A model generated the notes under the pieces. The model was not told the origin of the DNA, did not search any database, and saw only the letters and a list, made by a program, of their open reading frames with translations. The translations under genes were made by a program, and so were the position numbers. A stretch of DNA of 64,000 nt, from the NCBI RefSeq assembly GCF_030823405.1, contig NZ_JAUSXC010000001.1, forward strand, positions 1,037,001 through 1,101,000, in the 5' to 3' direction. The stretch comes from Chryseobacterium ginsenosidimutans. GTDB lineage: Bacteria > Bacteroidota > Bacteroidia > Flavobacteriales > Weeksellaceae. Of the stretch, positions 9,084 to 17,982 are shown piece after piece. Numbering within the stretch: the first letter of the stretch is position 1; the number at the start of each line of letters is the position of its first letter.

Positions 9084-9830
9084 TCAATTTTGCTCCTTTT
9101 TTAATGATTTATACGTTTCAAAAACACTTAAAGACTGCAAATAAGAAAGTTGGTAACCTTCTTTGCCGTCCAAAATACCTAAACGCAAAATGTATGCCTT
9201 AAAAAATTTGAAAGCAGTTTTAGAATATTGAGTTAAAAGATTGAAGCTTTTTCCTTTCGAAGCCAATTCCTGTCCTTTTAAAACACCATAATGAATCATT
9301 TTCTTTTTATAAGACTCATAATTATTAACAGAAAAATGCAGAAGTTTATTTTTTAATTCCCCTACTGTACCGTGTACTTCTAATGTTTCATGAACTTTTT
9401 TCCCTTCAATATATCTTGCTTTTGACTTCCTGAAAAGCCTGAAGTTTTTATCTGTCTGTGTTCCTGAATAATGAATAGGTTTTTCAGCAAAAAAGAACTT
9501 TCTATAGAAATAATAAGCATCTTTTTGGTCAGGTTTATTTAATTCTTCTGTAATTTCCTTCCTAAGTTCAGGGGTGATTCGTTCATCTCCGTCGAGGAAT
9601 AATACCCAGTCGTTTTTTGCAGCATCTAAAGCCAGGTTTCTTTGCTTTGTAAAATCTTCAAACTTGTTCTGAATAATTTTTACATTAGGAAACTTTTCTG
9701 CAATTTCTATCGTTTTATCAGTACTGAAGGAATCTACTAGAATAATCTCATCACAAAAATCAAAACATTCAAGAACTTCCTGTATGTTTTTTTCTTCATT
9801 ATATGTTATGATTAAGCCACTTACGTTCAT
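9084..9830 (-). CDS. Glycosyltransferase family 2 (WaaE/KdtX-like)
   Basis: 248 residues. Classical family 2 order: SGLIITYNEEKNI at the N-terminus, DEIILVDSFSTDKT around residues 27-40, then VLFLDGDERI with the DGD metal site at residues 80-82. The later NFRLFRK and KVHETLEV segments match the WaaE/KdtX subgroup, which adds a glucose to the inner core in enterobacteria. Here the acceptor is unknown. It is the promoter-proximal gene of the five-gene - operon. Confidence 0.85.
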   Translation of the reverse strand: MNVSGLIITYNEEKNIQEVLECFDFCDEIILVDSFSTDKTIEIAEKFPNVKIIQNKFEDFTKQRNLALDAAKNDWVLFLDGDERITPELRKEITEELNKPDQKDAYYFYRKFFFAEKPIHYSGTQTDKNFRLFRKSKARYIEGKKVHETLEVHGTVGELKNKLLHFSVNNYESYKKKMIHYGVLKGQELASKGKSFNLLTQYSKTAFKFFKAYILRLGILDGKEGYQLSYLQSLSVFETYKSLKKEQN

Positions 9831-10013
9831 TACAGCTTTTTTTGATGTAGAAATACGAATTAATAATATTGCTTATAGATGATTTTCGCTTTCAAAGATA
9901 AGTTTTAATTTGAATTTTCTTTATGAATACTGACGTTTTATATAGGAATTTTAGGGTGAATTTTCAAAATAACAACTTTTAGAATTCTAAAATTAGGTTA
10001 TCAAACAAAAAAT

Positions 10014-10043
10014 ATGGGTATAGCTTTTATAGGCCATACCCAT
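10014..10043 (-). terminator. Rho-independent terminator after rocD
   Basis: The inverted repeat ATGGGTAT...ATACCCAT (10014-10021 with 10036-10043), extended by two more pairs inside, is followed on the - strand by a T run (A run at 10008-10013). It lies about 40 bases past the rocD stop. Confidence 0.75.
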
Positions 10044-10080
10044 TGAATTTCGCTAAATTAATTATGAATATTTTAAAGTT

Positions 10081-11328
10081 TTATCTGAATTCTAAGACAG
10101 TTTTCTCAATAATTCTCACGCAATCCAGCAATTGCTCTTCAGTAATTACCAATGGTGGAGCCAATCTGATGATATTTCCGTGAGTTGGTTTTGCAAGCAG
10201 TCCGTTTTCTTTTAATTTTAAACAAATATTCCATGCTGTTGAACTTTCCGGAGTATCGTTGATTAAAATAGCATTCAATAAACCTTTTCCTCTAACCTTT
10301 GTAATGAGTTCCGATTTTTCAATTACTTTTTCAATTTCAGATCTGAATAGTTTTCCTAATTCTTCAGCTCTTTCAGAAAGCTTTTCTTCTTCAACAACAT
10401 TTAAAGCAGCAATTGCAACAGCGCAGGCAATCGGATTTCCTCCAAATGTAGAGCCATGTTGTCCGGGTTTAATCACATTCATGATTTCATTATTAGCCAG
10501 TACAGCCGAAACCGAATACATTCCGCCGGAAAGGGCTTTTCCTAAAATCAAAACATCGGGTTGTACATCTTCGTGATGACAGGCAATTAGTTTTCCTGTT
10601 CTTGCAATCCCTGTCTGAACTTCATCGGCAATGAAAAGGACATTGTGTTTTTTACACAGTTCAGAAGCATTTTTAAGGAAATTTTCATCCGGAACATACA
10701 CTCCGGCTTCCCCTTGGATAGGTTCTACCAGAAATGCAGCAATATTTTGAGAGTCCTGAGCTAAAATTTCTTCTAAAGCTTTAATATCGTTATAAGGGAT
10801 TTTAATAAATCCGGGCGTAAAAGGGCCATAATTTTGGTTGGCATCAGGATCGTTTGAGAACGAAACGATCGTAGTTGTTCTTCCGTGGAAGTTGTTCTCG
10901 CAAACGATAATTTTCGCTGCGTTTTCCGAAATGCCTTTTACTTCATAGCTCCATTTTCTTGCTAATTTTACTGCAGTTTCTACAGCTTCAGCTCCGGAAT
11001 TCATGGGTAAAACTTTATCAAACCCGAAAAGAGTAGTTATTTTTTGCTCATATTCTCCTAAGTTTGAGTTGTAAAAAGCTCTTGAAGTTAAAGCTAATTT
11101 TTTTGCCTGATTTACCAAAGCTTCCACAATTTTTGGGTGAGAATGCCCTTGGTTTACAGCAGAATAAGCCGAAAGAAAGTCATAATATCTCTTGCCTTCC
11201 ACGTCCCAAACGAACACTCCTTCTCCTTTGTCTAAAACTACTGGAAGAGGGTGGTAGTTGTGTGCTCCGTATTTGTCTTCAAGGTCAATAAAATATTGTG
11301 AACTTTTTGCTGTTTCTACTGTTGACAT
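10081..11328 (-). CDS. rocD: Ornithine--oxo-acid transaminase
   Basis: 415 residues, class III PLP aminotransferase. It moves the delta-amino group of ornithine to 2-oxoglutarate, giving glutamate-5-semialdehyde for proline or glutamate metabolism. Visible motifs: [19 protein letters not shown] at the N-terminus, [11 protein letters not shown] for cofactor phosphate binding, [13 protein letters not shown] with the cofactor-contacting Asp, and [10 protein letters not shown] with the Schiff-base lysine near residue 262. A TACATTTG -7 element lies at 11344-11351. It appears to be a single-gene unit with its own terminator. Acetylornithine aminotransferase is the nearest alternative, but the ornithine-type N-terminus fits better. 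Confidence 0.9.
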   Translation of the reverse strand: MSTVETAKSSQYFIDLEDKYGAHNYHPLPVVLDKGEGVFVWDVEGKRYYDFLSAYSAVNQGHSHPKIVEALVNQAKKLALTSRAFYNSNLGEYEQKITTLFGFDKVLPMNSGAEAVETAVKLARKWSYEVKGISENAAKIIVCENNFHGRTTTIVSFSNDPDANQNYGPFTPGFIKIPYNDIKALEEILAQDSQNIAAFLVEPIQGEAGVYVPDENFLKNASELCKKHNVLFIADEVQTGIARTGKLIACHHEDVQPDVLILGKALSGGMYSVSAVLANNEIMNVIKPGQHGSTFGGNPIACAVAIAALNVVEEEKLSERAEELGKLFRSEIEKVIEKSELITKVRGKGLLNAILINDTPESSTAWNICLKLKENGLLAKPTHGNIIRLAPPLVITEEQLLDCVRIIEKTVLEFR

Positions 11329-11525
11329 AAATTTAGGTTTTCACAAATGTAAACATTATTAGCGAGATGCTTAAACAGAAGCCCGGTACTAAAGAAAGGC
11401 TTGATGTAAGTACATTTTGAGTTTAAAAATGTATGCTTTAGAAAATATTGTCCAAATTAACAGTATGATATAGGTATTCTATCTTTCAAAAATAAAATTG
11501 ATTTTCTAATAAAAAATCAGATAAT

Positions 11526-12044
11526 CTATTGGTAAAGATCGTGATCTACGTAAAAAATGCAGTCGGGTAGAAGGACTTCGAGATTAATGATCTCCTCTAA
11601 AATAAGTTCTCTGTCCATTTGCGAACGGTTGTTGTATTCATATCCTAATGAAGAAACATGAAGTTCTTTTAAATTTTTAAGCTGATCCAATTCATGAATA
11701 TCTTTTATGGTGATTTCTGTTCTCCAAATATCCAGATATTCCAAATCAGTCAATTTGTTGAGATAGGGAAGGCTTTTTCTTGTGATATTCGGATGTTTCA
11801 TGAGTGTTAGGCTTTTCAGCTGCTGAACTCCCGAAATGTACCGAACAGTTTCATCGGTAACTCTGGTTTCTTTAAGATAAATGGAATGTATAATTTTAAC
11901 TTTATCAAAAAGTGCGGCAAAATATTCATCATCTTCTACAGAATCAATGCTCGTAAATCCGGAAATTTCAGTCGGGATCTTTCTTGAATCTTTGATATGA
12001 GCAAAATCCCACCAGAAGTTTTTTTCTTTGCCTTTCAGTTTCAT
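11526..12044 (-). CDS. Small leucine-rich-repeat-like protein
   Basis: 172 residues, no signal peptide. Residues about 55-135 show three or four degenerate leucine-rich repeats (patterns such as LKSLTLMKHPNIT, LEYLDIWRTEIT and LKELHVSSLG). Such repeats form a curved protein-binding surface. I do not recognise a specific family. It begins 26 bases after the stop of the unknown secreted protein at 12071 and may share its transcript. Confidence 0.55.
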   Translation of the reverse strand: MKLKGKEKNFWWDFAHIKDSRKIPTEISGFTSIDSVEDDEYFAALFDKVKIIHSIYLKETRVTDETVRYISGVQQLKSLTLMKHPNITRKSLPYLNKLTDLEYLDIWRTEITIKDIHELDQLKNLKELHVSSLGYEYNNRSQMDRELILEEIINLEVLLPDCIFYVDHDLYQ

Positions 12045-12070
12045 TTCAGGTAATTTTAAAATTAATAAGA

Positions 12071-12580
12071 TTAATCATACCAATAATCCTTTTGAATCTC
12101 AAAACCAGCTTTTTGAAAAGCATTTTGTAGTTCAATACCCAAATCATCATTTTCTTTTTCGTTGGAAAGATAGAGGAAAAATAAACTTTCATGCAGTACC
12201 TGTTCTTTTTGACCTTCATCAAATGTTGTGAATCTTGTTTCAACTGCATCTTTTTCTGTTTCTAAAATAATTTGAATGTCTTTTCCTATTTTTTTGATTT
12301 TACTAAGCGGAACTTCTTGCTGTATGATTTGATATCCAGTAATATATGGACTTGTTTTCTTAATAGTGAATGTGAGTTTTTTATCTTTGGTAATGGCAAA
12401 TTCTTTAATAATTTTTATCGTATCTCCATCAAATCGGGAAGATTTCAACTGATTTCTCACCTCTCTTTTCAACTCACGGTTAAGGATCTTGACAATTGTT
12501 TTTTCCTGGGCGAAATTCATAGTCCAAAATCCGAAGATCATAATGGATATCAGAAATATTTTTATGTTACTTTTCTCCAT
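12071..12580 (-). CDS. Secreted protein of unknown function
   Basis: 169 residues. The N-terminus is a signal peptide (basic MEKSNIK, hydrophobic core to about residue 22, then NFAQ as a probable cleavage site), so the mature protein should be periplasmic. The rest is charged, mixed alpha/beta and lysine-rich, with no motif I can name. It follows a possible terminator of the gene upstream and precedes the LRR-like gene, with which it may be cotranscribed. Confidence 0.5.
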   Translation of the reverse strand: MEKSNIKIFLISIMIFGFWTMNFAQEKTIVKILNRELKREVRNQLKSSRFDGDTIKIIKEFAITKDKKLTFTIKKTSPYITGYQIIQQEVPLSKIKKIGKDIQIILETEKDAVETRFTTFDEGQKEQVLHESLFFLYLSNEKENDDLGIELQNAFQKAGFEIQKDYWYD

Positions 12581-12597
12581 TTTTGTATAAATTTTAA

Positions 12598-12627
12598 AAA
12601 TCCCACAATTATAAAATTGCAGGATTT
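12598..12627 (-). terminator. Possible terminator after the gene at 12649
   Basis: The inverted repeat AAATCC..CAATT / AATTG..GGATTT has a two-base internal loop and is followed on the - strand by a T-rich stretch. It lies 22 bases past the stop of the gene at 12649. Confidence 0.5.
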
Positions 12628-12648
12628 AAATTATTAGTAAGTTAATTT

Positions 12649-13128
12649 TTAATCCTCGAATTCGCCGAAACCAAGAAAGCCAATTTTTTCTTTATCATCT
12701 GCATAGGTTACAAAAGAAGTTTTCTCCCCCTTTTTACTCCATTGTTTTCTTTTGAAATTTACTCCTTCAATAACGTTTGCATGTTCTACAAATGTATATC
12801 CTGCATCTCGTATTGCCATTTCTATAAAGGTATTGTTTATTGCTCCTGCGTAAAGCATTACAACACCGGAAGTTATGCCTTTTGGTGTGTATTGTATCTG
12901 TACACGATTGTATTCCGATTTGAAGTTGTAGGCATCGCCATATTCTTCGTCTCCGGGTTCAACATCTACTACAGTATAGCCCTTATCTTTCATAAAAGAG
13001 GAGATATTGTCCTTCGTAGAATTAAAAAAGATGTTCTGAACGGCCATTAATTTTTCATTGTCAAATTTTGTCTGGCCAAAAACGATGTTGGCAAACAGAC
13101 AAAGCAAAAGTAATTGTAAGTTTTTCAT
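12649..13128 (-). CDS. Secreted protein of unknown function
   Basis: 159 residues with a signal peptide (MKNLQLLLLCLFANIVFGQ, probable cleavage after about residue 18). The mature part contains a run of short beta-type segments and no recognised catalytic motif. A two-box promoter sits just upstream and a probable terminator downstream, so it may be a single-gene unit. The opening LLLLCLFA has a cysteine, but the context is not a clear lipobox. Confidence 0.5.
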   Translation of the reverse strand: MKNLQLLLLCLFANIVFGQTKFDNEKLMAVQNIFFNSTKDNISSFMKDKGYTVVDVEPGDEEYGDAYNFKSEYNRVQIQYTPKGITSGVVMLYAGAINNTFIEMAIRDAGYTFVEHANVIEGVNFKRKQWSKKGEKTSFVTYADDKEKIGFLGFGEFED

Positions 13129-13173
13129 GAGTAACAGTTTTTAAGGTTATAAATTTTAATAGAAAGCTTTTAT

Positions 13174-13204
13174 CAAAGTTAATCCCATAAAAAAAATGTC
13201 ACAA
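13174..13204 (-). promoter_or_regulatory. Bacteroidota-type promoter for the secreted protein at 12649
   Basis: On the - strand TTG (13204-13202), a 20-base spacer, then TAACTTTG (13181-13174). The ATG at 13128 lies about 45 bases further on. Confidence 0.55.
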
Positions 13205-13273
13205 TAACACAAAAGGGTTATTTTTAAGAAAATTTTAAGAGTTTGAGTAATATTCTGTTTAAAGACATAAAAA

Positions 13274-13295
13274 AACTGCCTCAAAAGAGGCAGTT
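13274..13295 (-). terminator. Terminator after accC
   Basis: Nine perfect pairs AACTGCCTC / GAGGCAGTT around a four-base loop, followed on the - strand by seven T residues. It lies 24 bases past the accC stop. Confidence 0.9.
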
Positions 13296-13318
13296 CCAAT
13301 ATTTTACTTTAAATAATC

Positions 13319-14674
13319 TTAGTGATTATCATATTTTCTATCCATTACAAAATCTTCCATGAATTTTGTCGTGTAGTTTCCTGCAAGATAATCTTCATTA
13401 TCCATTAGTTGTCTGTGGAAAGGAATCGTAGTTTTTACTCCTTCAATATAGAATTCTTCTAAGGCTCTTCTCATTTTTGCAATCGCTTCTTCACGGGTTT
13501 GAGCCGTCGTGATAAGTTTTGCAATCATTGAATCATAATTAGAAGGAATTGTATATCCAGAATAAACGTGTGTGTCAACTCTTACACCGTGACCGCCAGG
13601 AATATTTAATCCTGTGATTTTCCCAGGAGAAGGTCTGAAATCTGCATAAGGATCTTCAGCGTTGATTCTACATTCAATTGAATGCAATTTTGGATAATAA
13701 TTGATTCCTGAAATTGGAGTTCCTGCTGCCAAAAGAATTTGCTCTCTGATCAAATCGTAATCAATAACCTGTTCAGTAATAGGATGTTCTACCTGGATTC
13801 TTGTATTCATTTCCATGAAATAGAAATTTCTGTGTTTATCCACCAAAAATTCGATAGTTCCTACACCTTCGTAACTGATAAATTCTGCAGCTTTTACAGC
13901 AGCTTCACCCATTTTCTCACGAAGTTCGTCAGTCATGAACGGGGAAGGAGTTTCCTCAGTTAGTTTTTGATTTCTTCTTTGTACAGAACAGTCTCTTTCA
14001 GAAAGGTGACAAGCTTTGCCAAATTGATCTCCTGCTACCTGTATCTCGATGTGTCTAGGCTCTTCGATCAGTTTTTCCATGTACATACCTCCGTTTCCGA
14101 AGGCTGCTACTGCTTCCTGAATTGCAGATTCCCAGTGATCTTTAAGGTCTTCAGCTTTCCAAACGGCTCTCATTCCTTTACCACCACCACCGGCGGTCGC
14201 TTTGATCATTACTGGATATCCTGTTTCTTCAGCTACTTTCACAGCGTGTTCGTAAGATTCTATCAAACCGTCAGAACCAGGTACGCAAGGTACTCCTGCT
14301 GCTTTCATCGTAGCTTTGGCATTTGCTTTATCACCCATCTTTTCAATTTGCTCAGGAGAAGCACCGATAAACTTGATGCCGTTTTTCTGACAAATTCTTG
14401 AGAAGTTAGCATTTTCAGATAAGAACCCGTAACCAGGGTGAATTGCATCGGCATTTGTAATTTCTGCAGCAGCAATAATGTTTGGTATTTTTAGATACGA
14501 GTCTTTACTCATTGCAGGACCAATACAAACAGCCTCGTCAGCAAATCTTACGTGAAGACTGTCTTTGTCGGCAGTAGAGTATACTGCAACAGTTTTGATT
14601 CCCATTTCTTTACAAGTACGTAAAATACGCATTGCAATTTCGCCACGATTGGCAATTAATATTTTTTTGAACAT
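13319..14674 (-). CDS. accC: Acetyl-CoA carboxylase, biotin carboxylase subunit
   Basis: 451 residues, the usual length. ATP-dependent carboxylation of the biotin carried by AccB, the first half-reaction of malonyl-CoA synthesis. The N-terminal [17 protein letters not shown] is the biotin carboxylase Rossmann domain; the ATP-grasp glycine loop is [10 protein letters not shown] near residues 164-173; [14 protein letters not shown] holds the catalytic acidic and arginine residues. It follows accB in the same direction after about 95 bases, and the two likely form one operon. Confidence 0.96.
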   Translation of the reverse strand: MFKKILIANRGEIAMRILRTCKEMGIKTVAVYSTADKDSLHVRFADEAVCIGPAMSKDSYLKIPNIIAAAEITNADAIHPGYGFLSENANFSRICQKNGIKFIGASPEQIEKMGDKANAKATMKAAGVPCVPGSDGLIESYEHAVKVAEETGYPVMIKATAGGGGKGMRAVWKAEDLKDHWESAIQEAVAAFGNGGMYMEKLIEEPRHIEIQVAGDQFGKACHLSERDCSVQRRNQKLTEETPSPFMTDELREKMGEAAVKAAEFISYEGVGTIEFLVDKHRNFYFMEMNTRIQVEHPITEQVIDYDLIREQILLAAGTPISGINYYPKLHSIECRINAEDPYADFRPSPGKITGLNIPGGHGVRVDTHVYSGYTIPSNYDSMIAKLITTAQTREEAIAKMRRALEEFYIEGVKTTIPFHRQLMDNEDYLAGNYTTKFMEDFVMDRKYDNH

Positions 14675-14768
14675 CTCTCCGAAATTTTAAATTTAAATTT
14701 TGAATTTTAAATTAATTTTAAACGAAATAAGTTTCATCTAAAATTGATCATCTATAATCTAAAATTCT

Positions 14769-15251
14769 TTAAGATGGATCTACTAAGAATAAGGGTTGGT
14801 CATATTCTACAGGAGTAGCGTCATCAACTAAAATCTTAACAATTTTTCCGCTTACTTCAGAATCAATCTGGTTGAATAATTTCATTGCTTCAATTACACA
14901 AACAACTTTTCCGACAGAAACTTCGTCACCAACGTTTACAAATACATCTTTATCAGGAGATGGCTTTCTGTAGAAAGTACCGATCATTGGAGACTTGATC
15001 GTTATATATTTGCTGTCATCAGACGCAGCTTCAGCTTTTTCAGCAGGTGCAGATGCAGTAGCCGGAGCTTGTGCAGGTGCAGCCATTTGTTGTGGAGCAG
15101 TGTGGTAAACTGCAGGTTGAGCATATACAGCGTCGCTTCCAGCTAATGGAGTTTTAATAGTGATTTCGAAATCTTTAGTTTTGTATTTAACTTCAGAAAC
15201 TTCAGCTTTAGATACAAACTTGATAAGATTTTGGATGTCTTTAATGTCCAT
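14769..15251 (-). CDS. accB: Biotin carboxyl carrier protein of acetyl-CoA carboxylase
   Basis: 160 residues from ATG 15251 ([15 protein letters not shown]). A longer in-frame start at 15317 would add 22 residues that include untranslated leader. Domain order: N-terminal AccC-contacting helices, an Ala/Pro-rich hinge around residues 55-85, then the biotinyl domain with the EAMKLF motif; lysine 124 is the expected biotin site. It is upstream of accC. A terminator lies between it and rpmF, so it may have its own promoter. Confidence 0.95.
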   Translation of the reverse strand: MDIKDIQNLIKFVSKAEVSEVKYKTKDFEITIKTPLAGSDAVYAQPAVYHTAPQQMAAPAQAPATASAPAEKAEAASDDSKYITIKSPMIGTFYRKPSPDKDVFVNVGDEVSVGKVVCVIEAMKLFNQIDSEVSGKIVKILVDDATPVEYDQPLFLVDPS

Positions 15252-15305
15252 AAATTTGATATTTGATTTTGCTTCAAAGATACCAAAAAAACATAAAAAA
15301 CAACA

Positions 15306-15342
15306 AAAAACCGCCAAATTTTATAAAAATAGGGCGGTTTTT
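15306..15342 (-). terminator. Terminator after rpmF
   Basis: The stem AAAAACCGCC / GGCGGTTTTT (15306-15315 with 15333-15342) surrounds an A/T-rich loop, with T residues following on the - strand. It separates rpmF from accB. Confidence 0.7.
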
Positions 15343-15378
15343 GTATAAAAACGAGTGTTTTTCGATGAAAAGCGACTC

Positions 15379-15582
15379 TTAGTTTTCTTCAGTAGTTGCT
15401 ACTTCTTTTTCCAATACTACTTTACCTCTGTAGTATAGTTTCCCTTCATGCCAGTGAGCTCTGTGGTATAGGTGAAGTTCTCCTGTTGTTGCATCTTTTG
15501 CCAATTGAGGAACTACAGCTTTATAGTGAGTTCTTCTCTTATCTCTTCTTGTTGACGACTGTCTTCTCTTTGGATGTGCCAT
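15379..15582 (-). CDS. rpmF: 50S ribosomal protein L32
   Basis: 67 residues. The N-terminus [20 protein letters not shown] is the strongly conserved basic start of bacterial L32. There is no zinc-binding CxxC pair, so this is the zinc-free form. It sits directly after the YceD/DUF177 gene, the arrangement found across most bacteria. Confidence 0.97.
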   Translation of the reverse strand: MAHPKRRQSSTRRDKRRTHYKAVVPQLAKDATTGELHLYHRAHWHEGKLYYRGKVVLEKEVATTEEN

Positions 15583-15641
15583 TTTGTAATAACTTTTTTA
15601 ATTGATGAGCGATGAGATTCATCATCTCATCATTAAACTAT

Positions 15642-16160
15642 TTAATTTTTATTCTTTAAATTTTTTAGTGCATCCCATCTAGGGTCGCTTTTTTCTTCCT
15701 CTTCAGCTTCTTTTGGACTGAATTTCTCAAGAATTTCCAAATCTTCATTTTTTACATTTGGTGATACTTTTTTCATAGGAATTGAAAGTACCACGTTTTC
15801 GTAAATCAATTGTGCAATATTAAAGGCATGGTCGCTCATAGGAATGGTAATAACATCTTCTTCGCTGTCATCATATTCTTCTCCAAACTTTACCAAAACC
15901 TTGATCTGGTTTTCAATTGGATGATCAAAATCTTCGTTTGTAATATCACAAACCAATTGTGCTGTCCCATTTACTTTTATCTCAAATTCTAAAAAAGTAG
16001 AGTGTTTATCTAATAAAACATCTGCTGTAATTTTAGGATTTGTAAATTCCTGCTCAGTATCAAATAATTGAAAGAACTCTTTATCTATCTCAAATTTGAA
16101 CTGGTATTTCCCGGTTTTCAGTCCGGAAAAGCTTACGTCATAGTTTCTTAACTTGTCCAT
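15642..16160 (-). CDS. YceD family (DUF177) protein
   Basis: 172 residues from ATG 16160 (MDKLRNYDVSFSGLKTGK). An ATG five codons earlier at 16175 lies inside the promoter -7 box. The protein has the DUF177 layout: an N-terminal barrel-like domain, the CDITNEDFDHPI segment, then a charged acidic/lysine tail. Homologues are linked to 23S rRNA metabolism and are nearly always next to rpmF, as here. It is probably cotranscribed with rpmF. Confidence 0.85.
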   Translation of the reverse strand: MDKLRNYDVSFSGLKTGKYQFKFEIDKEFFQLFDTEQEFTNPKITADVLLDKHSTFLEFEIKVNGTAQLVCDITNEDFDHPIENQIKVLVKFGEEYDDSEEDVITIPMSDHAFNIAQLIYENVVLSIPMKKVSPNVKNEDLEILEKFSPKEAEEEEKSDPRWDALKNLKNKN

Positions 16161-16172
16161 AAAATGAGTGTG

Positions 16173-16203
16173 CAAAAATATGCAATTTTTTTATAATAAC
16201 AAA
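16173..16203 (-). promoter_or_regulatory. Bacteroidota-type promoter for the DUF177-rpmF operon
   Basis: On the - strand TTTG (16203-16200), a 19-base spacer, TATTTTTG (16180-16173): a full match to the two-box consensus. The chosen start codon is 12 bases downstream, giving a very short leader. Confidence 0.7.
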
Positions 16204-16244
16204 TAAAATTTCTAACAAATTAATTTAAAATCCTTATTAAAGAT

Positions 16245-17336
16245 TTATGCATCAGTTTCATCCGGTAAATCTTCATCAATTCCGTTGTCTACTGCCATTT
16301 TTCTCGGCTGCATTCTATTGGTCATCAAATCGTTATATTCGCTTCTGTTTTTAAAAATTTTAATAGCAGTGAATATTGCTTCGGTAAAACTCTGCGCGTC
16401 GGCAATATTTTTTCCAGCAATATCGTAGGCAACTCCATGATCGGGAGATGTTCTGATAAATGGAAGTCCGGCTGTGTAATTTACCCCTTCTTCATAAGCT
16501 AAAGTTTTAAATGGTGCTAAACCCTGATCGTGGTACATCGCTAACACTGCGTCAAAACTTTTGTATTTGCTGGGCTGAAAAAAACTGTCAGCAGGGAAAG
16601 GCCCGAAAGCCAAAATTCCGTTGTCTGAAAGTTCTTTGATTGCAGGAGAAATAATTTCAATCTCTTCATTCCCGATTATCCCGCCGTCACCTGAATGAGG
16701 ATTCAGGCCTAAAACAGCAATTTTTGGTCTTGTGATATTGAAATCTTCAATTAAAGTCTGGTTTAAAACCCTGATCTGTTTTTTAATTTTCTCTTTAGAA
16801 ATATTTTCAGCGACCTGGGCGATCGGAATGTGATGGGTAGAAACGGCAACTTTTAAATCATCTGTTACCAAAAACATCAATCCTTTTTTATTGAATTTTT
16901 CTTCAAAATATCCTGTATGACCCGGATGTTTGAAGCCCATTTTCACCATTTCGTCTTTATTGATCGGTGCGGTTACCAAAACATCAATCTCTCCTTTCAA
17001 TAAAGCTTCTGTTGCAGCTTCTAAAGAATCAATCGCCATTTTTGTAGATTCTTCCGTGGGAGTACCCAATTCTACTGTCGAATTTTCTTTCACAAGGTTT
17101 ACCATATTCAGTTTTCCTGCCTGTGCCTGTGAAGCTTCATTAATATAATTAAAGTTTAGATTAAGCTTGAAAATATTTTTCTGATAGGTAAATAATTTAC
17201 CCGAACCAAAAATTACTGGCGTGAAAAAATCCGTAATGTTTTTGTCTTCAAGGGACTTCATGATGATTTCGGGGCCGATGCCGTTGAAATCTCCGATTGA
17301 AATTCCTACTCGTACTTTATGGTTTTTTGGGCTCAT
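16245..17336 (-). CDS. pdxA: 4-hydroxythreonine-4-phosphate dehydrogenase
   Basis: 363 residues, slightly longer than the usual 330 because of a short acidic tail. It oxidises 4-phosphohydroxy-L-threonine in the DXP-dependent pyridoxal phosphate pathway; metal-dependent, NAD-linked. Motifs: N-terminal GISIGDFNGIGPEI, TAPINKDEM, FKHPGHTGYFEE and AMYHDQGLAPFK with metal-binding histidines, and RTSPDHGVAYDIAG near the C-terminus. It is divergent from ribE, with 49 bases between the two start codons. Confidence 0.95.
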   Translation of the reverse strand: MSPKNHKVRVGISIGDFNGIGPEIIMKSLEDKNITDFFTPVIFGSGKLFTYQKNIFKLNLNFNYINEASQAQAGKLNMVNLVKENSTVELGTPTEESTKMAIDSLEAATEALLKGEIDVLVTAPINKDEMVKMGFKHPGHTGYFEEKFNKKGLMFLVTDDLKVAVSTHHIPIAQVAENISKEKIKKQIRVLNQTLIEDFNITRPKIAVLGLNPHSGDGGIIGNEEIEIISPAIKELSDNGILAFGPFPADSFFQPSKYKSFDAVLAMYHDQGLAPFKTLAYEEGVNYTAGLPFIRTSPDHGVAYDIAGKNIADAQSFTEAIFTAIKIFKNRSEYNDLMTNRMQPRKMAVDNGIDEDLPDETDA

Positions 17337-17385
17337 TTTGATTATCTTTGAACATTATAATTTTACAAATTTAGCAAAAAATAAT

Positions 17386-17982
17386 ATGTTCACAGGAATT
17401 ATTGAAGCAGTTGGAGTTATTGAGAAAATTGAAACGAACGGAAGTAATATTGATTTTACTCTTACATGTCCTTTTACAGATGAATTGAAGATAGATCAAA
17501 GTTTAGCACACAACGGCTGTTGTTTAACGGTTGTGAAAATTGAACATGATCAATATGTTGTAACTGCAATCAATGAAACACTAGAAAAAACAAATCTTGG
17601 AAAATGGGAAGTAGGATCTGTTGTGAACCTTGAACGTTGCATGAAAATGGATGGGAGATTGGATGGTCATATTGTTCAGGGGCACGTTGATAAAACGGGT
17701 GAGGTGGTAAGTATTGAAAACAAAGACGGAAGTTATTTTATTACCGTAAAGTATGAAGATAACGGAAGTTTTGTTACGGTTCCTCAAGGTTCGATTACAG
17801 TGAATGGGATTAGTTTAACTGTTGCAAAAAGCGAGGATGCTCAGTTTTCTGTGGCAATTATTCCTTACACCTGGGAATTTACAAATATGAAACATTTAAA
17901 ATCCGGAGATAAAGTTAATTTAGAATTTGATATAATTGGTAAGTATATTGCTAGGTTAATTAATAAACAGAATGTCAATTAA
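17386..17982 (+). CDS. ribE: Riboflavin synthase, alpha chain
   Basis: 198 residues from ATG 17386 (MFTGIIEAVG, the conserved start). A longer in-frame GTG start would run into pdxA on the other strand. Two lumazine-binding domains, each with a G-H-V-D/N-G-x-x-L-T-V type pattern (NGCCLTVV near residue 45, then GHVDKTGEV and NGISLTV). It converts two molecules of 6,7-dimethyl-8-ribityllumazine to riboflavin. A TATCTTTG -7 box lies at 17343-17350. It overlaps the next gene by 11 bases. Confidence 0.95.
   Translation: MFTGIIEAVGVIEKIETNGSNIDFTLTCPFTDELKIDQSLAHNGCCLTVVKIEHDQYVVTAINETLEKTNLGKWEVGSVVNLERCMKMDGRLDGHIVQGHVDKTGEVVSIENKDGSYFITVKYEDNGSFVTVPQGSITVNGISLTVAKSEDAQFSVAIIPYTWEFTNMKHLKSGDKVNLEFDIIGKYIARLINKQNVN

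Noticed and set aside
1778..9830. Glycan locus as a transferred genomic island
   Set aside because: No tRNA, integrase or repeats at its ends, and base composition does not differ obviously by eye; a composition scan would be needed.
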